From assembly GCA_023384675.1 (NCBI GenBank), contig JAHDVK010000038.1, positions 1 through 35,860 of the forward strand: a stretch of 35,860 bases of DNA. Reading direction: 5' to 3'. A program made the translations under genes and the position numbers. Positions 15,851 through 24,102 of the stretch are shown here, one piece after another. The DNA comes from Bryobacteraceae bacterium (lineage in GTDB: Bacteria; Acidobacteriota; Terriglobia; Bryobacterales; Bryobacteraceae). Positions within the stretch are counted from its first letter, which is position 1. Each line of letters opens with the position of its first letter. Under the pieces are notes generated by a model. The model ran no database searches. It was given only the letters and a program-made list of their open reading frames with translations, and was not told the DNA's origin.

Positions 15851-16722
15851 GCGCTCACCCCCATCCGCGGCCGGCGCCAGCGGTTACAGGCCGCCCGGAC
15901 CGCCGGGGCCAGTTGAGCCTGGGCGTAGTTGATCGTGACCCCGGATTGCTGGTTGGTTTCGCTCACTAGTCCCTGCTTGGTGGCCGTGTTCGCCAGGTGC
16001 ATCACCTGTAACATGCAGGCGCCGCTGACCTCGGCGGGGACCTCCTCGTACCCTGCCCTGTAGGTGACCTCGATATTCTGGAGGCCGTGCGGAAAGATCC
16101 GGCCAGCGGCTCTGAGCCGGGCATCGTAGCCGGTACCGCCTCCGAACCGGATCCAGTTCTTGTAGATCAGGACTTCACCGGTGGGGACATCGAAGCCGTT
16201 GATTTTCAGCGCAAGCACTTCGACGATCGGAGTGTGACGAAGTTCCAGCGTGGAGGTGGAGTCCCCGTCGTATTTTTCGGTGTACTCCTCCACCGTGAAT
16301 CCCCGGCCGCAATAGGCGATGATCTGCGCCGAGGCGATCCGGATCTGCGATCGCAATTTCGCATCGTCAAACGTTTCGCTCGGAGAAACACCCAACAGTT
16401 CCTTGAGCGCCCCGGCGGAGCAGAGTTCCACCGGCGCCTGCACCGCCGGGGATGCCAGTATCGTGAGAGCCACCTGGTTACTGGGTCCCTCGTCCGGATT
16501 GACGACACTGACCAGGAGCGTACCAGCCAGACCGGAGAGCAGATTTGGCACCACGCTGGTAGCCTCATCGTTCCCGGCAAGGACGGCGTTCGGGTCCTCC
16601 ACCGAGACTCCTGGCGCCGCATAGACCACGATCAGGCCAGGTTCGAAGGCCTCGCCATAAAGGGTGATCGTATCCCCAGGCCGGGCGGTGGATGGATCGA
16701 CGCTGTGCAGGAGCGCGCTCAT
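15847..16722 (-). CDS. Head-tail connector (gp6-like) with N-terminal IPT/TIG-like domain
   Basis: The 291-residue product has two parts. Residues 1-90 look like an IPT/TIG beta-sandwich: VDPSTARPGDTITLYGEAF, then VVPNLLSGLAGTLLVSVVNPDEGPSNQ, a typical TIG strand order. Residues 95-291 look like a gp6-type head completion adaptor. That part has an N-terminal helix bundle (LKELLGVSPSETFDDAKLRSQI), a YCGRGFTVEEYTE region, and beta strands LELRHTPIVEVLALKING. A C-terminal helix carries MLQVMHLANTATKQG. Connector proteins of this kind usually have only the second part, so the first is an addition, perhaps exposed at the neck. The ATG at 16722 has AAGGA upstream, slightly far away. Confidence 0.65.
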   Translation of the reverse strand: MSALLHSVDPSTARPGDTITLYGEAFEPGLIVVYAAPGVSVEDPNAVLAGNDEATSVVPNLLSGLAGTLLVSVVNPDEGPSNQVALTILASPAVQAPVELCSAGALKELLGVSPSETFDDAKLRSQIRIASAQIIAYCGRGFTVEEYTEKYDGDSTSTLELRHTPIVEVLALKINGFDVPTGEVLIYKNWIRFGGGTGYDARLRAAGRIFPHGLQNIEVTYRAGYEEVPAEVSGACMLQVMHLANTATKQGLVSETNQQSGVTINYAQAQLAPAVRAACNRWRRPRMGVSA

Positions 16723-16743
16723 CGAGAAAAGATTCCTTCAAGA

Positions 16744-16763
16744 GGGGGCGCCGCGGCGCCCCC
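16744..16763. repeat. GC-rich perfect palindrome before the connector gene
   Basis: GGGGGCGCC (16744-16752), a two-base centre and GGCGCCCCC (16755-16763) form a perfect dyad. It lies in the 133-base space between the 81-residue gene and the connector gene. On the minus strand it is not followed by a T run, so it is a weak terminator at best. It could be an attenuator that lowers tail gene transcript relative to capsid, or a 3-prime end stabiliser. Confidence 0.4.
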
Positions 16764-16855
16764 CGGTCCAATCGTTGGTCTTGCCTTTGTCCGCCAGTCG
16801 AACCCGCGGTTCGCGGCGAGACAATGCTTATCTCGGTTCAGGGGGGATATGCCGG

Positions 16856-17101
16856 TCACTCCTGCTGCGGCGCCGAAGCTTTCGAGGCCCCGGCGCGCAG
16901 CGCACGCACTTCCGCTTCGGCGTCCTCGCGCGTGGCGAAGAATTTCACGGGCGTAGTCCGCGGGCAGGCGAGATCCTTGACCCAGGCCGGGACCTGCTGG
17001 ATCTCGAACGGCATGAACTTATGCTCGCCGAGCACCAGGCTGCCCATCGCCAGCATGAAGACGGCGAAGAGCGATTTCGAATTCGTTGGCGATTTGCTCA
17101 T
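16856..17101 (-). CDS. Small protein after the capsid gene
   Basis: This 81-residue product begins 26 bases after the capsid stop. Residues 9-24 are hydrophobic (SLFAVFMLAMGSLVLG) and could be a membrane anchor or signal-like segment. The rest contains MPFEIQQVPAWVKDL and TPVKFFATREDAEAEVRALRAG, a short beta-helix unit. A virion decoration or head-associated role is possible by position. No family is recognised. Confidence 0.55.
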   Translation of the reverse strand: MSKSPTNSKSLFAVFMLAMGSLVLGEHKFMPFEIQQVPAWVKDLACPRTTPVKFFATREDAEAEVRALRAGASKASAPQQE

Positions 17102-17126
17102 AGACGTGTCTCCCTCGGGGGACCGC

Positions 17127-18713
17127 TTAGGCCGCCTTCACCTGCGCGTGATCGTAGATCACGATGGCGTCCGGGTTTTCGACCTGCACGTCGCCGCGCA
17201 TCGTCAGCACGAAGTCGGTCGCCCGTTTGCGCGCATTGCGCTGGGTCTCGATCCGGATCTGCCGCTGCAGCCCGATGATCAGGTTCCGCAGGTCGGTCAG
17301 CATGACGATGGTGCCGTTGGTGTATTCCACGGCCGGTTCGCCGTAGTTGAACACCATGTCGGTCTTCAATAGGGGCACCTGGACGTTCTGGATGCCGCGC
17401 AGCGGCACGTCCCGGATCCCGGTGATGGACGCGAACGCTTCGCTGTAGCCTTTCGTGGCCAGCTCGTCGTTGTAGTCCAGATACGCGTCCGGATGCAGGA
17501 TCCAGCCGAGCGTCCGCGTGTCCTGCCGGTACTTGGTCGGTAGGGACTTGAGCACCCGCGTCGCCTTCGCGCCGTTCGCGCCGGGCCAGTAGCGGTCCGC
17601 GTCGGCCATCGCCTCGATGCGGTGGCAGCCGCCGGTGATGGCCTTCTTGTAGAAGCCGTTCCACCGGTCGAGCAGGAAGTCGTCGGCCACCGCGGTGTCG
17701 CCGTGGATCGCAGCCTGCTCGATTTCATTCGCCGCCGCGCGGGTGATCATGCCCAACAGCGTCTGCAGGAAGGCGTCGCCTTCGATGTTGTCTTCGAGCG
17801 TGTCGTCGCCGACCGAAACGATCCCGATGATCTCCTTGGTGACCAGCTGGATCTGGGTCGGCCCGGAGAGGCTGACGGTGTCGCCCGGATCGACGCCCGG
17901 CGTGGCCTTCACCAGCACTTTGCTGCCGAGGCCGATCTTGTCGATGTTCTTCGTCGGCGAGTTCATGAACTCGGTGCGGATCCGCTTGAGCAGGGTGGAC
18001 TCGTCGACGATGTACTGGAGGAACTTCGTGGCTTCGTCGACCGACAGGCCGTACTGCCAGTTCTGGGCGGTGATGACCGCCTTCGAGAGCCGCTGCCCCG
18101 GCGTCATCTGTTCCAGGAAGGACTTGAAGGCGGGGAACTTCGCCCCGTCGTTCGGGTTCGCCGACGCGGCCGTCTTCATGACCTTGCTTCCGACGCTGGA
18201 TTTCTCCACCGCCGCCAGCCGCTCGTCGATGCTGGCGACGCTTTTCACCAGCGGTTCGACGGCCTTGGTCACCACCTCGGCCAGATCGGAGGCCGGGGCG
18301 GGATTCTGGGGCTGGGCCGAGGCCGAGGCCGAGGCCGCGGCCGGTTTCGCCGGCGCGGATTCGGTCTTTTCGACCTCCGTTGCGTCGGTGATGACGATGG
18401 TCGTGGATCCGCCGGTGGCGTCTTCCTGCCCGTCATCGATGGTTTCGCGGGACGTCGATTGCGAGACATGATTGTACTTGCTGACTCTGACGGTCTGTGC
18501 CTTGGTGCCGAGCACGGTTTTCACCGCTTCGGCCACCTGGGAGGCCAGCGACTTCTTGGCCGCCGCGGCCTTGGTTTTCTCATCCATTTGGGACTCCTTC
18601 TTGGTGGGTTCAGCCTTGTACGCCAAGGCCACGGCGCCGGGGTTCGCGGGCCGCAGCTCGCTGCCCCGGACAATCGAAAACTCTTCCAGTACGAGGTTCT
18701 TGGTCTTAGCCAT
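17127..18713 (-). CDS. Major capsid protein, HK97-like, with long N-terminal extension
   Basis: The product has 528 residues. The ATG at 18713 follows GAGGAAGG; an upstream start five codons earlier is possible. Residues 1 to about 170 are low-complexity, Ala/Lys-rich and helical, ending in a coiled part (DLAEVVTKAVEPLVKSVASI). This may serve as a scaffold or delta domain. The remainder looks like an HK97-fold capsid: LQYIVDESTLLKRIRTEFM near residue 235, then EIIGIVSVGDDTLEDN, and the spine helix region MITRAAANEIEQAAIHGD. WILHPDAYLDYND and the C-terminal TDFVLTMRGDVQVENPDA follow. It overlaps the XkdF-like protease gene, which probably trims the N-terminal extension during maturation. Confidence 0.8.
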   Translation of the reverse strand: MAKTKNLVLEEFSIVRGSELRPANPGAVALAYKAEPTKKESQMDEKTKAAAAKKSLASQVAEAVKTVLGTKAQTVRVSKYNHVSQSTSRETIDDGQEDATGGSTTIVITDATEVEKTESAPAKPAAASASASAQPQNPAPASDLAEVVTKAVEPLVKSVASIDERLAAVEKSSVGSKVMKTAASANPNDGAKFPAFKSFLEQMTPGQRLSKAVITAQNWQYGLSVDEATKFLQYIVDESTLLKRIRTEFMNSPTKNIDKIGLGSKVLVKATPGVDPGDTVSLSGPTQIQLVTKEIIGIVSVGDDTLEDNIEGDAFLQTLLGMITRAAANEIEQAAIHGDTAVADDFLLDRWNGFYKKAITGGCHRIEAMADADRYWPGANGAKATRVLKSLPTKYRQDTRTLGWILHPDAYLDYNDELATKGYSEAFASITGIRDVPLRGIQNVQVPLLKTDMVFNYGEPAVEYTNGTIVMLTDLRNLIIGLQRQIRIETQRNARKRATDFVLTMRGDVQVENPDAIVIYDHAQVKAA

Positions 18714-19083
18714 TTGCGCCTTCCTCATCCGGCTGATACCAGCCGCCGATCGAAAACCCGCTGATTTCGCCTCTGGCCGCCGCCTCGCGCAGCTCGGGAT
18801 CGTGCAGCTTCACACCGACAAACCAGGCTACGTGCGTGCCGATGAAATGGAACGTGGACTCGACCAGGGTCGCCTTCGCGGCCTGCTCGTGGTTCTCCTT
18901 GATCACCGCCTGGCCGGAGTAGTAGTCCTCCATGAACTGGTAGACCGCCTTGACCAGTTCCTCCTGGGGCACCACGTCGCCCTGGTCGTCGAGCAGGTCG
19001 GCGACCGAGGCGTAACCCCAGATGATGCCCAGTTCCTGGCTGGATTTCTCCACCCGGATCGACAACTTCACTTCGCGTCTCAT
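18706..19083 (-). CDS. XkdF-like putative prohead protease
   Basis: The 125-residue product matches the XkdF pattern (PF14550, putative serine protease): an early beta part with GYASVADLLDDQGDVV, a helix VKAVYQFMEDYYSG, then ENHEQ. VESTFHFIGTHVAWFVGVKLHD and the closing GEISGFSIGGWY follow. The conserved His (ENHEQ) and Ser (VESTF) fit a His/Ser protease active site. The gene immediately precedes and overlaps the capsid gene, as expected for an enzyme that matures the procapsid. Unlike its neighbours it starts after a 112-base noncoding stretch. Confidence 0.75.
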   Translation of the reverse strand: MRREVKLSIRVEKSSQELGIIWGYASVADLLDDQGDVVPQEELVKAVYQFMEDYYSGQAVIKENHEQAAKATLVESTFHFIGTHVAWFVGVKLHDPELREAAARGEISGFSIGGWYQPDEEGANG

Positions 19084-19105
19084 CCAGGCACCCCGCTACC
19101 GGCCC

Positions 19106-19150
19106 GGAACCCTGTCCCAAATCGTTTTGGGACACTCGGGGCATGGTTCC
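19106..19150. repeat. Hairpin-forming intergenic sequence after the dockerin gene
   Basis: The 112-base space 19084-19195 holds TGTCCCAAA (19113-19121), a TCGT loop and TTTGGGACA (19126-19134), a perfect nine-base stem. An outer pair, GGAACC (19106-19111) and GGTTCC (19145-19150), surrounds it. No T run follows on the minus strand. It resembles REP-type palindromes or a transcript-end stabiliser. It marks the only real gap in the head gene cluster, directly behind the unusual cohesin/dockerin gene. Confidence 0.5.
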
Positions 19151-19195
19151 CTATCCCCCCGGCTTCCGGGACGCGCCAGAATCGATTTACGCGGC

Positions 19196-19801
19196 TCATT
19201 GGTCGAGCGCCCCCCTCACGACCAGCAGCACATCCAGCAGGTCGCAGCGGCCGTCGCCGTTCTGGTCGTCGCTACAAGGCGACCGCCCGAATACCTGGTC
19301 GAGTATCAGCTGGAGATCCGCCATGTTCGTGACGCCGTCGCCGTTGAGGTCCGACCGCGCGAGCACGCGGATTTCGTAGACGGGGCCGGATGCGATCGAC
19401 TGAACCACGGCTTGCGCACTGGCGGCCATCAGGCCGGACAGCGGGATTTGATACAGCCCCTTCGCTGCGGTGGAGGGCACGGTGACCGTGTATTTCCCGA
19501 CTTCGCCCGGCGCCATCGTCGTTTGGTTCAAGGCCACCAGGAGACAGAGCGTGGCCTGCTCCGAACAGTAAAGGGTCTTTTCGGCGGCCACCGCCGCGGC
19601 TCCGGCCTGCGCCGCCGCCGTCGCGCCCGCGGGCAGCTCGAGAGTCCACTGCAAGCCCGCCGGCCTCGGACCAGGCGCGGCCAGGGACAGTACCAGATCG
19701 ATACTTTGCCCCGGCCGCGCCGTTGCGGGGCCGGAAAGGGTTAGCGTGGTCTGCGCCGCGAGGGCGGCGGACAGACTGATCAACAAGAGCAGTGTCTTCA
19801 T
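19196..19801 (-). CDS. Secreted cohesin-like/dockerin protein inside the head operon
   Basis: The product has 201 residues from the ATG at 19801, behind GGGAGGG. Residues 1-17 form a Sec signal (MKTLLLLISLSAALAAQ). Residues 18-145 are a beta-rich domain with the TLTLSGPATARPGQSIDLVL start and GLQWTLELP segment typical of cohesin-like folds. Residues 151-190 hold two complete calcium-binding dockerin loops, DLNGDGVTNMAD and DQNGDGRCDLLD, with Asp/Asn at positions 1, 3, 5, 9 and 12. Four cysteines occur as two pairs. Dockerins bind cohesins to assemble extracellular complexes. The start overlaps the minor head stop as ATGA, so it is translated with virion genes. Cargo for the lysogen, a cell-surface factor or a virion decoration are all possible. 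Confidence 0.8.
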   Translation of the reverse strand: MKTLLLLISLSAALAAQTTLTLSGPATARPGQSIDLVLSLAAPGPRPAGLQWTLELPAGATAAAQAGAAAVAAEKTLYCSEQATLCLLVALNQTTMAPGEVGKYTVTVPSTAAKGLYQIPLSGLMAASAQAVVQSIASGPVYEIRVLARSDLNGDGVTNMADLQLILDQVFGRSPCSDDQNGDGRCDLLDVLLVVRGALDQ

Positions 19802-20715
19802 TGTCCCTCCCAAATTCTTTCCGGGTCGATCTGAAACTCGTCGTTCACTACCGGCGACATCCAACAGCGGCAGTTGATCAGCTCGTGCGGCGGCAGACTT
19901 GGATCGCTCGGCGAATCGGCGAGGTACGTGTTGCCGTCGTCGCTGGCCAGCGCGAACTTCTCATCGATCCCCGCCTCGGCGCCGTCCATCGCCTGGTGCG
20001 ACGGCCGGGTGTTCTGGCCCAGCGCATTCCATTTCTTGCGCTGCACGCCGTTGCGCCGGAACGTCTCCAGTTGCGCCAACTCGGCCGCGATCGCCGTCTC
20101 GGTCAGCGCGAAGCGCTTCGCTTGCGCCATCGTCACGTCCCCCAACTGCTGGCGCAGATCGGCCAGGAAGCGCCGGTCATACGGGTTGCGGCCCAACTCG
20201 TAGAATTGCCGCACCATGGACTCCATCACGCCGGCGATGTTGTTCCGGGTGGCGAAGATCTCGGCCGATACCCGTTCGAGCAAGGCCGCGCGGATCGTTT
20301 CGTTACGCAGGGAGAAATCCGCGGCGGCGATGCCAAGCTGCCGCAAGGCGAATTTTGCGGCTTCCTCAAAGGTCTCCTGCCTCGTGGCCTCCACGATCGC
20401 CGCGGCCACTGTCTCGACGTCGTCGTAATAGCTGAAGCCGGCCAGCAGGTCGATAATCAGTTGCCGGTCCTTTTCCGTGAGCGCCTTCTCCACCCGAGCC
20501 GCGTCGACGGCGTCTCCCTGGACATGGCGCGCCAGCCGGTCCCACCCCTTCGTGTGCTGGAGATGCGTAAACAGCGCGTCGATTCCGCCGCTCCAGTACG
20601 TCAGCACCTCGCGGTAGAGCTTGCGGGACGCGCGGACGCGATCGAAGCGGCGCGCGCGCCTCACCCTCCTGAGAAGGCGGGCCGTGCCGGTCAGTATGGC
20701 CGCAGCGGCGATCAT
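19798..20715 (-). CDS. Minor head protein, SPP1 gp7 / Mu gpF-like
   Basis: The 305-residue product is mainly helical and ends with the family signature. RRNGVQRKKWNALGQNTRPSHQAMDG (about residues 222-247) is followed by LPPHELINCRCW, the Cys-Arg-Cys block of the phage head morphogenesis family (PF04233). Such proteins associate with the portal and enter the procapsid, in some phages to help DNA ejection. The position right behind the portal gene (ATGA overlap) is the rule for the family. The N-terminus contains an Arg-rich amphipathic stretch. Confidence 0.85.
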   Translation of the reverse strand: MIAAAAILTGTARLLRRVRRARRFDRVRASRKLYREVLTYWSGGIDALFTHLQHTKGWDRLARHVQGDAVDAARVEKALTEKDRQLIIDLLAGFSYYDDVETVAAAIVEATRQETFEEAAKFALRQLGIAAADFSLRNETIRAALLERVSAEIFATRNNIAGVMESMVRQFYELGRNPYDRRFLADLRQQLGDVTMAQAKRFALTETAIAAELAQLETFRRNGVQRKKWNALGQNTRPSHQAMDGAEAGIDEKFALASDDGNTYLADSPSDPSLPPHELINCRCWMSPVVNDEFQIDPERIWEGQ

Positions 20716-22103
20716 AGTTGTACCGCCTTGCGGACTTCCCGCTGGATCTCTTCAATGGCGGCCTCGAACGCCGCGGCCCCACCCAGGGGGAGATCCCCAT
20801 CTGACAACGGATCCAGATCCGGGAATCGCTCCCGCCGGACCTCGTTCGGGACCAGCACGCCCCGGTCGAGATAGGTAGCGTCGACGCGGGAATTCGCCTC
20901 GCGGTCATCGAGATCCCAGGCCTCGAATTCGAACCACAGGTCGCTTACCTTGAACCCGCGCTCGATGATTTCGCTTAACACCGAGACAACCATTTCCTGG
21001 CCCGGCGTAACGATCGAGTTCTTGTACTCTTCGATCTGCTCGGTCGCCAAGTTGCCGCCGAGTTTTCCCGATTCGACGATGCCCACCTTCTGCGGCGGCA
21101 CACCATGGGCGTGGAGCAGCTCGTCGCGGCAGTCCTGCCGCAGCAGCCGGAAACTCGCCTCGCGCGCTGAATCCGAGGTGAGCTTCTCGAACCGGATCTT
21201 CGATCCGTTCGGCGCTTCAAGCACCAAGGTCTTGTGCGCCTGCCCCTTCAGGTGCGTCCGGAAGTACTCCTGGATGACCTCGACGGCATCCTCGGCCGCT
21301 TCGCCCTCTATGACCACCGCATAGTCGGGGATGGCGTTGTTGTTGAAGAACTGGAGGTTATATTCGGCCACCAGCGTCCATAGGGCCACCGCGTTCCACG
21401 CCGGCATGATGGCCGGAACTCCGTAAAACGGACTCCAGGGGCTGTAGCGGCTGAAGTGCGTCAGGAATGTGCCCGACCATTTGGCCTTCAGAGGGTCCTT
21501 CTCCGGCAGATCCGCGTAGTGCTCCTCCTCGACGAAGTAGTCCCGGAAATGCGCGTAGCGGCCCTGCTTGTGCTGCACATAACCGAGACCATCCAACCGG
21601 ACCCAGATCTCCGGCGCCGGGGCATGGGCCAGCTCGGCCGGCTGGCCGGTCCGATCCGGGATGATTTCGAGGAATCCGTTGCCGATAGCCTCGTAATCTG
21701 TCCAAACGCAGCCCATGCCTTGAGCGAAGCTGCGCTTGCCGAACGCCTTCCGGAAGAACCGTTCGATCTCCAGACGCTTTCCCTCGGGACCTTCACCCGC
21801 TATACGCCAGGGCCGCCCGGTGATGTCTTTCGCCTTCGCGCGCACCGCCCGGGCATGGTAGGTGTTCACCACGAGAGCATAGGCGAACAGAGTCAGATCA
21901 AAGGGCCGGACCGCGCAGTTCACGCCGTCCAGGCTCACCCCGACGTCCGTGGGCACCTGGGCGCTGCCATCCGACGCCTGCATCGCCTTCAGCGTGTGCT
22001 GCCAGCGAGCGGACTCGTAGCGGGCATCGAGCAGCAGCGGGGCGTCGAGATTAACTACGCGCCCGGCGTGCGAATCGAACAGATAGGCCTTCACTCCGCT
22101 CAT
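20712..22103 (-). CDS. Portal protein, PBSX/HK97-like
   Basis: The 463-residue product has the portal pattern of PBSX-type phages: HARAVRAKAKDITGRPW near residue 95, then DYEAIGNGFLEIIPD. GVPAIMPAWNAVALWTLVAEYN, FFNNNAIPDYAVV, and an IVTPGQEMVVSVLSEIIERGF helix near residue 345 follow. It forms the dodecameric channel at the capsid vertex for DNA packaging and exit. It overlaps terminase by four bases and the minor head gene by four bases. It is not the DUF935 portal found in Mu itself, which is evidence that the head module is not Mu-derived. Confidence 0.85.
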   Translation of the reverse strand: MSGVKAYLFDSHAGRVVNLDAPLLLDARYESARWQHTLKAMQASDGSAQVPTDVGVSLDGVNCAVRPFDLTLFAYALVVNTYHARAVRAKAKDITGRPWRIAGEGPEGKRLEIERFFRKAFGKRSFAQGMGCVWTDYEAIGNGFLEIIPDRTGQPAELAHAPAPEIWVRLDGLGYVQHKQGRYAHFRDYFVEEEHYADLPEKDPLKAKWSGTFLTHFSRYSPWSPFYGVPAIMPAWNAVALWTLVAEYNLQFFNNNAIPDYAVVIEGEAAEDAVEVIQEYFRTHLKGQAHKTLVLEAPNGSKIRFEKLTSDSAREASFRLLRQDCRDELLHAHGVPPQKVGIVESGKLGGNLATEQIEEYKNSIVTPGQEMVVSVLSEIIERGFKVSDLWFEFEAWDLDDREANSRVDATYLDRGVLVPNEVRRERFPDLDPLSDGDLPLGGAAAFEAAIEEIQREVRKAVQL

Positions 22104-23575
22104 AGCAGCCTCGCCCTCACTTTCCGCAACGCGCGGCCGCGCAGCAGAGAAACGGCACGCTCGACAGCGTCGGGGCCGTCATCGTGGGAATTCGCCGACA
22201 CGCCCAGCGCTTCGAACTGCTCCAGGCACTTCTCGACATCCGGACTCCAGTAGGCGCTCTTGGGGCTGGGAAACAACAGCAGCCCTTGCTCGGCCAGCGG
22301 CGCAAGGCGGCCGATGCGCCGAATTTTGTCGCTGGAGATGTCATCCACCGCCACCGCCGGAACCTGGAGATTCGCCTTGCGGGATTCCTCCTCCACCATC
22401 TGCTTCAGCGCATCCTGATATGCGACTGTCTCGAAGCCGAACTTGAGCAGACCCGGCTCCTCGCGGCACGTCGAAAGCACCAGATCCACCTGCTGCTGGA
22501 TCTTCAGTTTCTTCAGGCGGATTTTCGTCACGTAGTAGCGGCCGTCATGGCCGCCTACGACCGCCAGGCCGGTGTCGTCGTTCTTTTGCTTCAGCCCGAT
22601 GGCCGGATCGATCGCGGCAACCTTGTCCATCCGCAGGCCGGCCACATCGGCATCCTCGAATCGCCGCCAGCTATTGGGAGAGAAAATGGCGTCCTCTTCG
22701 TTGGCCGAGTCGTTCATGAATTCGGTCGCGAAGTGGCGCGCGCCGAGTTCGATCTTCTTCGCTTCCAGCCGCTTCAGCGGCCAGCGCGAGGGCCAGAGAG
22801 GTTTGCCGTTATCCTGGATCGCCCGCCAGACGCGCGTCTGGAATACGTCGCTGCGCTTCAGGAATCGCACCAGGACGCTGTCGTGGTGGATCACGGTCCC
22901 GATCATGAAGAAGCTGCCCGCGGGTCCGATCGCGCCGAGCACCGCCCTCAGAATCCAGCGCTCCAGCTTGTCCCGTTGCACGCGCGAATCCACGCTCTCG
23001 TCGTCTTCGAGGTCATCGGCAATCACCAGGTCGGGCCGGTATTGCTTGTAGCGCAACCCGCGCATGGTCTGGCCGCGGCCGCGCCCGAGCACCTTCACGC
23101 CGTTCGAGGTGACAAATTCGCCTTCCGCCCACTTCCTGCTGCCGATGAGATCGCCAAAGTCCTCCAGGATGCGCTCATTCGATTCCAGCTCTTGCCGGAT
23201 GTCGTCCAGGGCCTGGCGGGCCACTTCGTTGGAATCACGGATCAGGATGATGAAGCGCCTGAGCTTGTAAACAATCGTATGGATGGGCTTGCCGAAACTC
23301 ACCACCGTCGATTTGGCATGCTCCCTCGGCGCAGCCCCGATGAAGCGCTCCCGGTCGGCCAGCTCGCTCAACTCCCGATGGAATTCAGCCGGCTCGGAGA
23401 AGAAGTAGTCCCCCAGGTAGTAGCGGCAAAACCACTGAAAGTCCTGACGGCCGCGCGCCACCCGCTCGGCCTTGGTCATCTGATCGCCCGGCCTGGCGCC
23501 GCGCAGGATGCGCTCGGCGCGCGCCCCCAATTCCCCTGGCGTCACATTCGCGGTGCGCTTCCGGGTGGCCGCCAT
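22100..23575 (-). CDS. Terminase large subunit
   Basis: The 491-residue product has a Walker A-like motif at residues 80-91 (GAAPREHAKSTV) and a Walker B motif at about 183-190 (LVIADDLEDD) for packaging ATPase. An RNase H-like nuclease half follows, with VAAIDPAIGLK (Asp near 323), a FETVAYQDAL segment and a final HDDGPDAVERAV containing conserved Asp residues. It cuts and pumps phage DNA into the procapsid. In a transposing phage it should act headful-style, cutting host DNA beyond the ends. ATGA overlaps link it to the small subunit above and portal below. Confidence 0.9.
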   Translation of the reverse strand: MAATRKRTANVTPGELGARAERILRGARPGDQMTKAERVARGRQDFQWFCRYYLGDYFFSEPAEFHRELSELADRERFIGAAPREHAKSTVVSFGKPIHTIVYKLRRFIILIRDSNEVARQALDDIRQELESNERILEDFGDLIGSRKWAEGEFVTSNGVKVLGRGRGQTMRGLRYKQYRPDLVIADDLEDDESVDSRVQRDKLERWILRAVLGAIGPAGSFFMIGTVIHHDSVLVRFLKRSDVFQTRVWRAIQDNGKPLWPSRWPLKRLEAKKIELGARHFATEFMNDSANEEDAIFSPNSWRRFEDADVAGLRMDKVAAIDPAIGLKQKNDDTGLAVVGGHDGRYYVTKIRLKKLKIQQQVDLVLSTCREEPGLLKFGFETVAYQDALKQMVEEESRKANLQVPAVAVDDISSDKIRRIGRLAPLAEQGLLLFPSPKSAYWSPDVEKCLEQFEALGVSANSHDDGPDAVERAVSLLRGRALRKVRARLL

Positions 23576-24102
23576 CAGCGGAGCGCCTCCGCGCCAAACT
23601 CGACGCCGATCTTCTCAACCAGTTGGCCCACGTCGCCGGCGCGCGATTCCAGAGGCTTCGCCAGGCCGTCGATCTCCCGCAGTCCGGCCAGGAACTTCTC
23701 GAACGCCGCCCGCAGCGTTTCCATCGCCACGCGAGCCGGGTCCTGACCGGCCAGATGCTGCCGCGCGAGATCCGAGATCTGCTTCGTGACGCTCGTGAAG
23801 GCGTAGACCGTCTGGTTGTCGAACTTCCCGCCCTGGATCTGGTTGTAGAGCTGCTGCCGGATCTCGTTGAGTTCGAGCATCAGGGCACGCGCTGTGTCCC
23901 GGCACTGGTCGTTGAAATCGGCCAGCTTCGCGTCACTCTTGGCGCGCCTCTGCTTCCAGTCGAAGCGCCGCTCCCAGTCATCCCAAGTCGCACCACTGAA
24001 GCCCGGATACACCTTCCGGATCTCGCGGAGGGCTTTCTCCTTGGAAAGTCCCTGCGCGTAGAACCCGAAGGCGAATTCGCGAGCTTTGGCGTCGTAGGCC
24101 AC
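23575..24102 (-). CDS. Terminase small subunit-like DNA-binding protein
   Basis: The product has 175 residues and lies directly before the large terminase (overlapping start and stop). The N-terminal half looks like a helix-turn-helix: ALREIRKVYPGFSGATWDDWERRFDWKQRR (about residues 24-53). The C-terminal half is a long helical region, probably the oligomerisation domain. Mu-like phages carry a DUF1804-type protein (Mu gp27) with this layout in this position; the resemblance is moderate. It should recognise the packaging start near the phage end and bring DNA to the large subunit. Confidence 0.7.
   Translation of the reverse strand: MAYDAKAREFAFGFYAQGLSKEKALREIRKVYPGFSGATWDDWERRFDWKQRRAKSDAKLADFNDQCRDTARALMLELNEIRQQLYNQIQGGKFDNQTVYAFTSVTKQISDLARQHLAGQDPARVAMETLRAAFEKFLAGLREIDGLAKPLESRAGDVGQLVEKIGVEFGAEALR

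Noticed and set aside
17622-18764. A 380-codon plus-strand open frame with Arg/Gly runs
   Set aside because: It mirrors the major capsid gene; the runs reflect the Ala-rich N-terminal extension on the other strand.
22184-23746. A 520-codon plus-strand open frame
   Set aside because: It is antisense to the terminase genes, which have clear motifs. The product is His/Arg/Leu-rich without domains, as expected for the opposite strand of GC-rich coding DNA.
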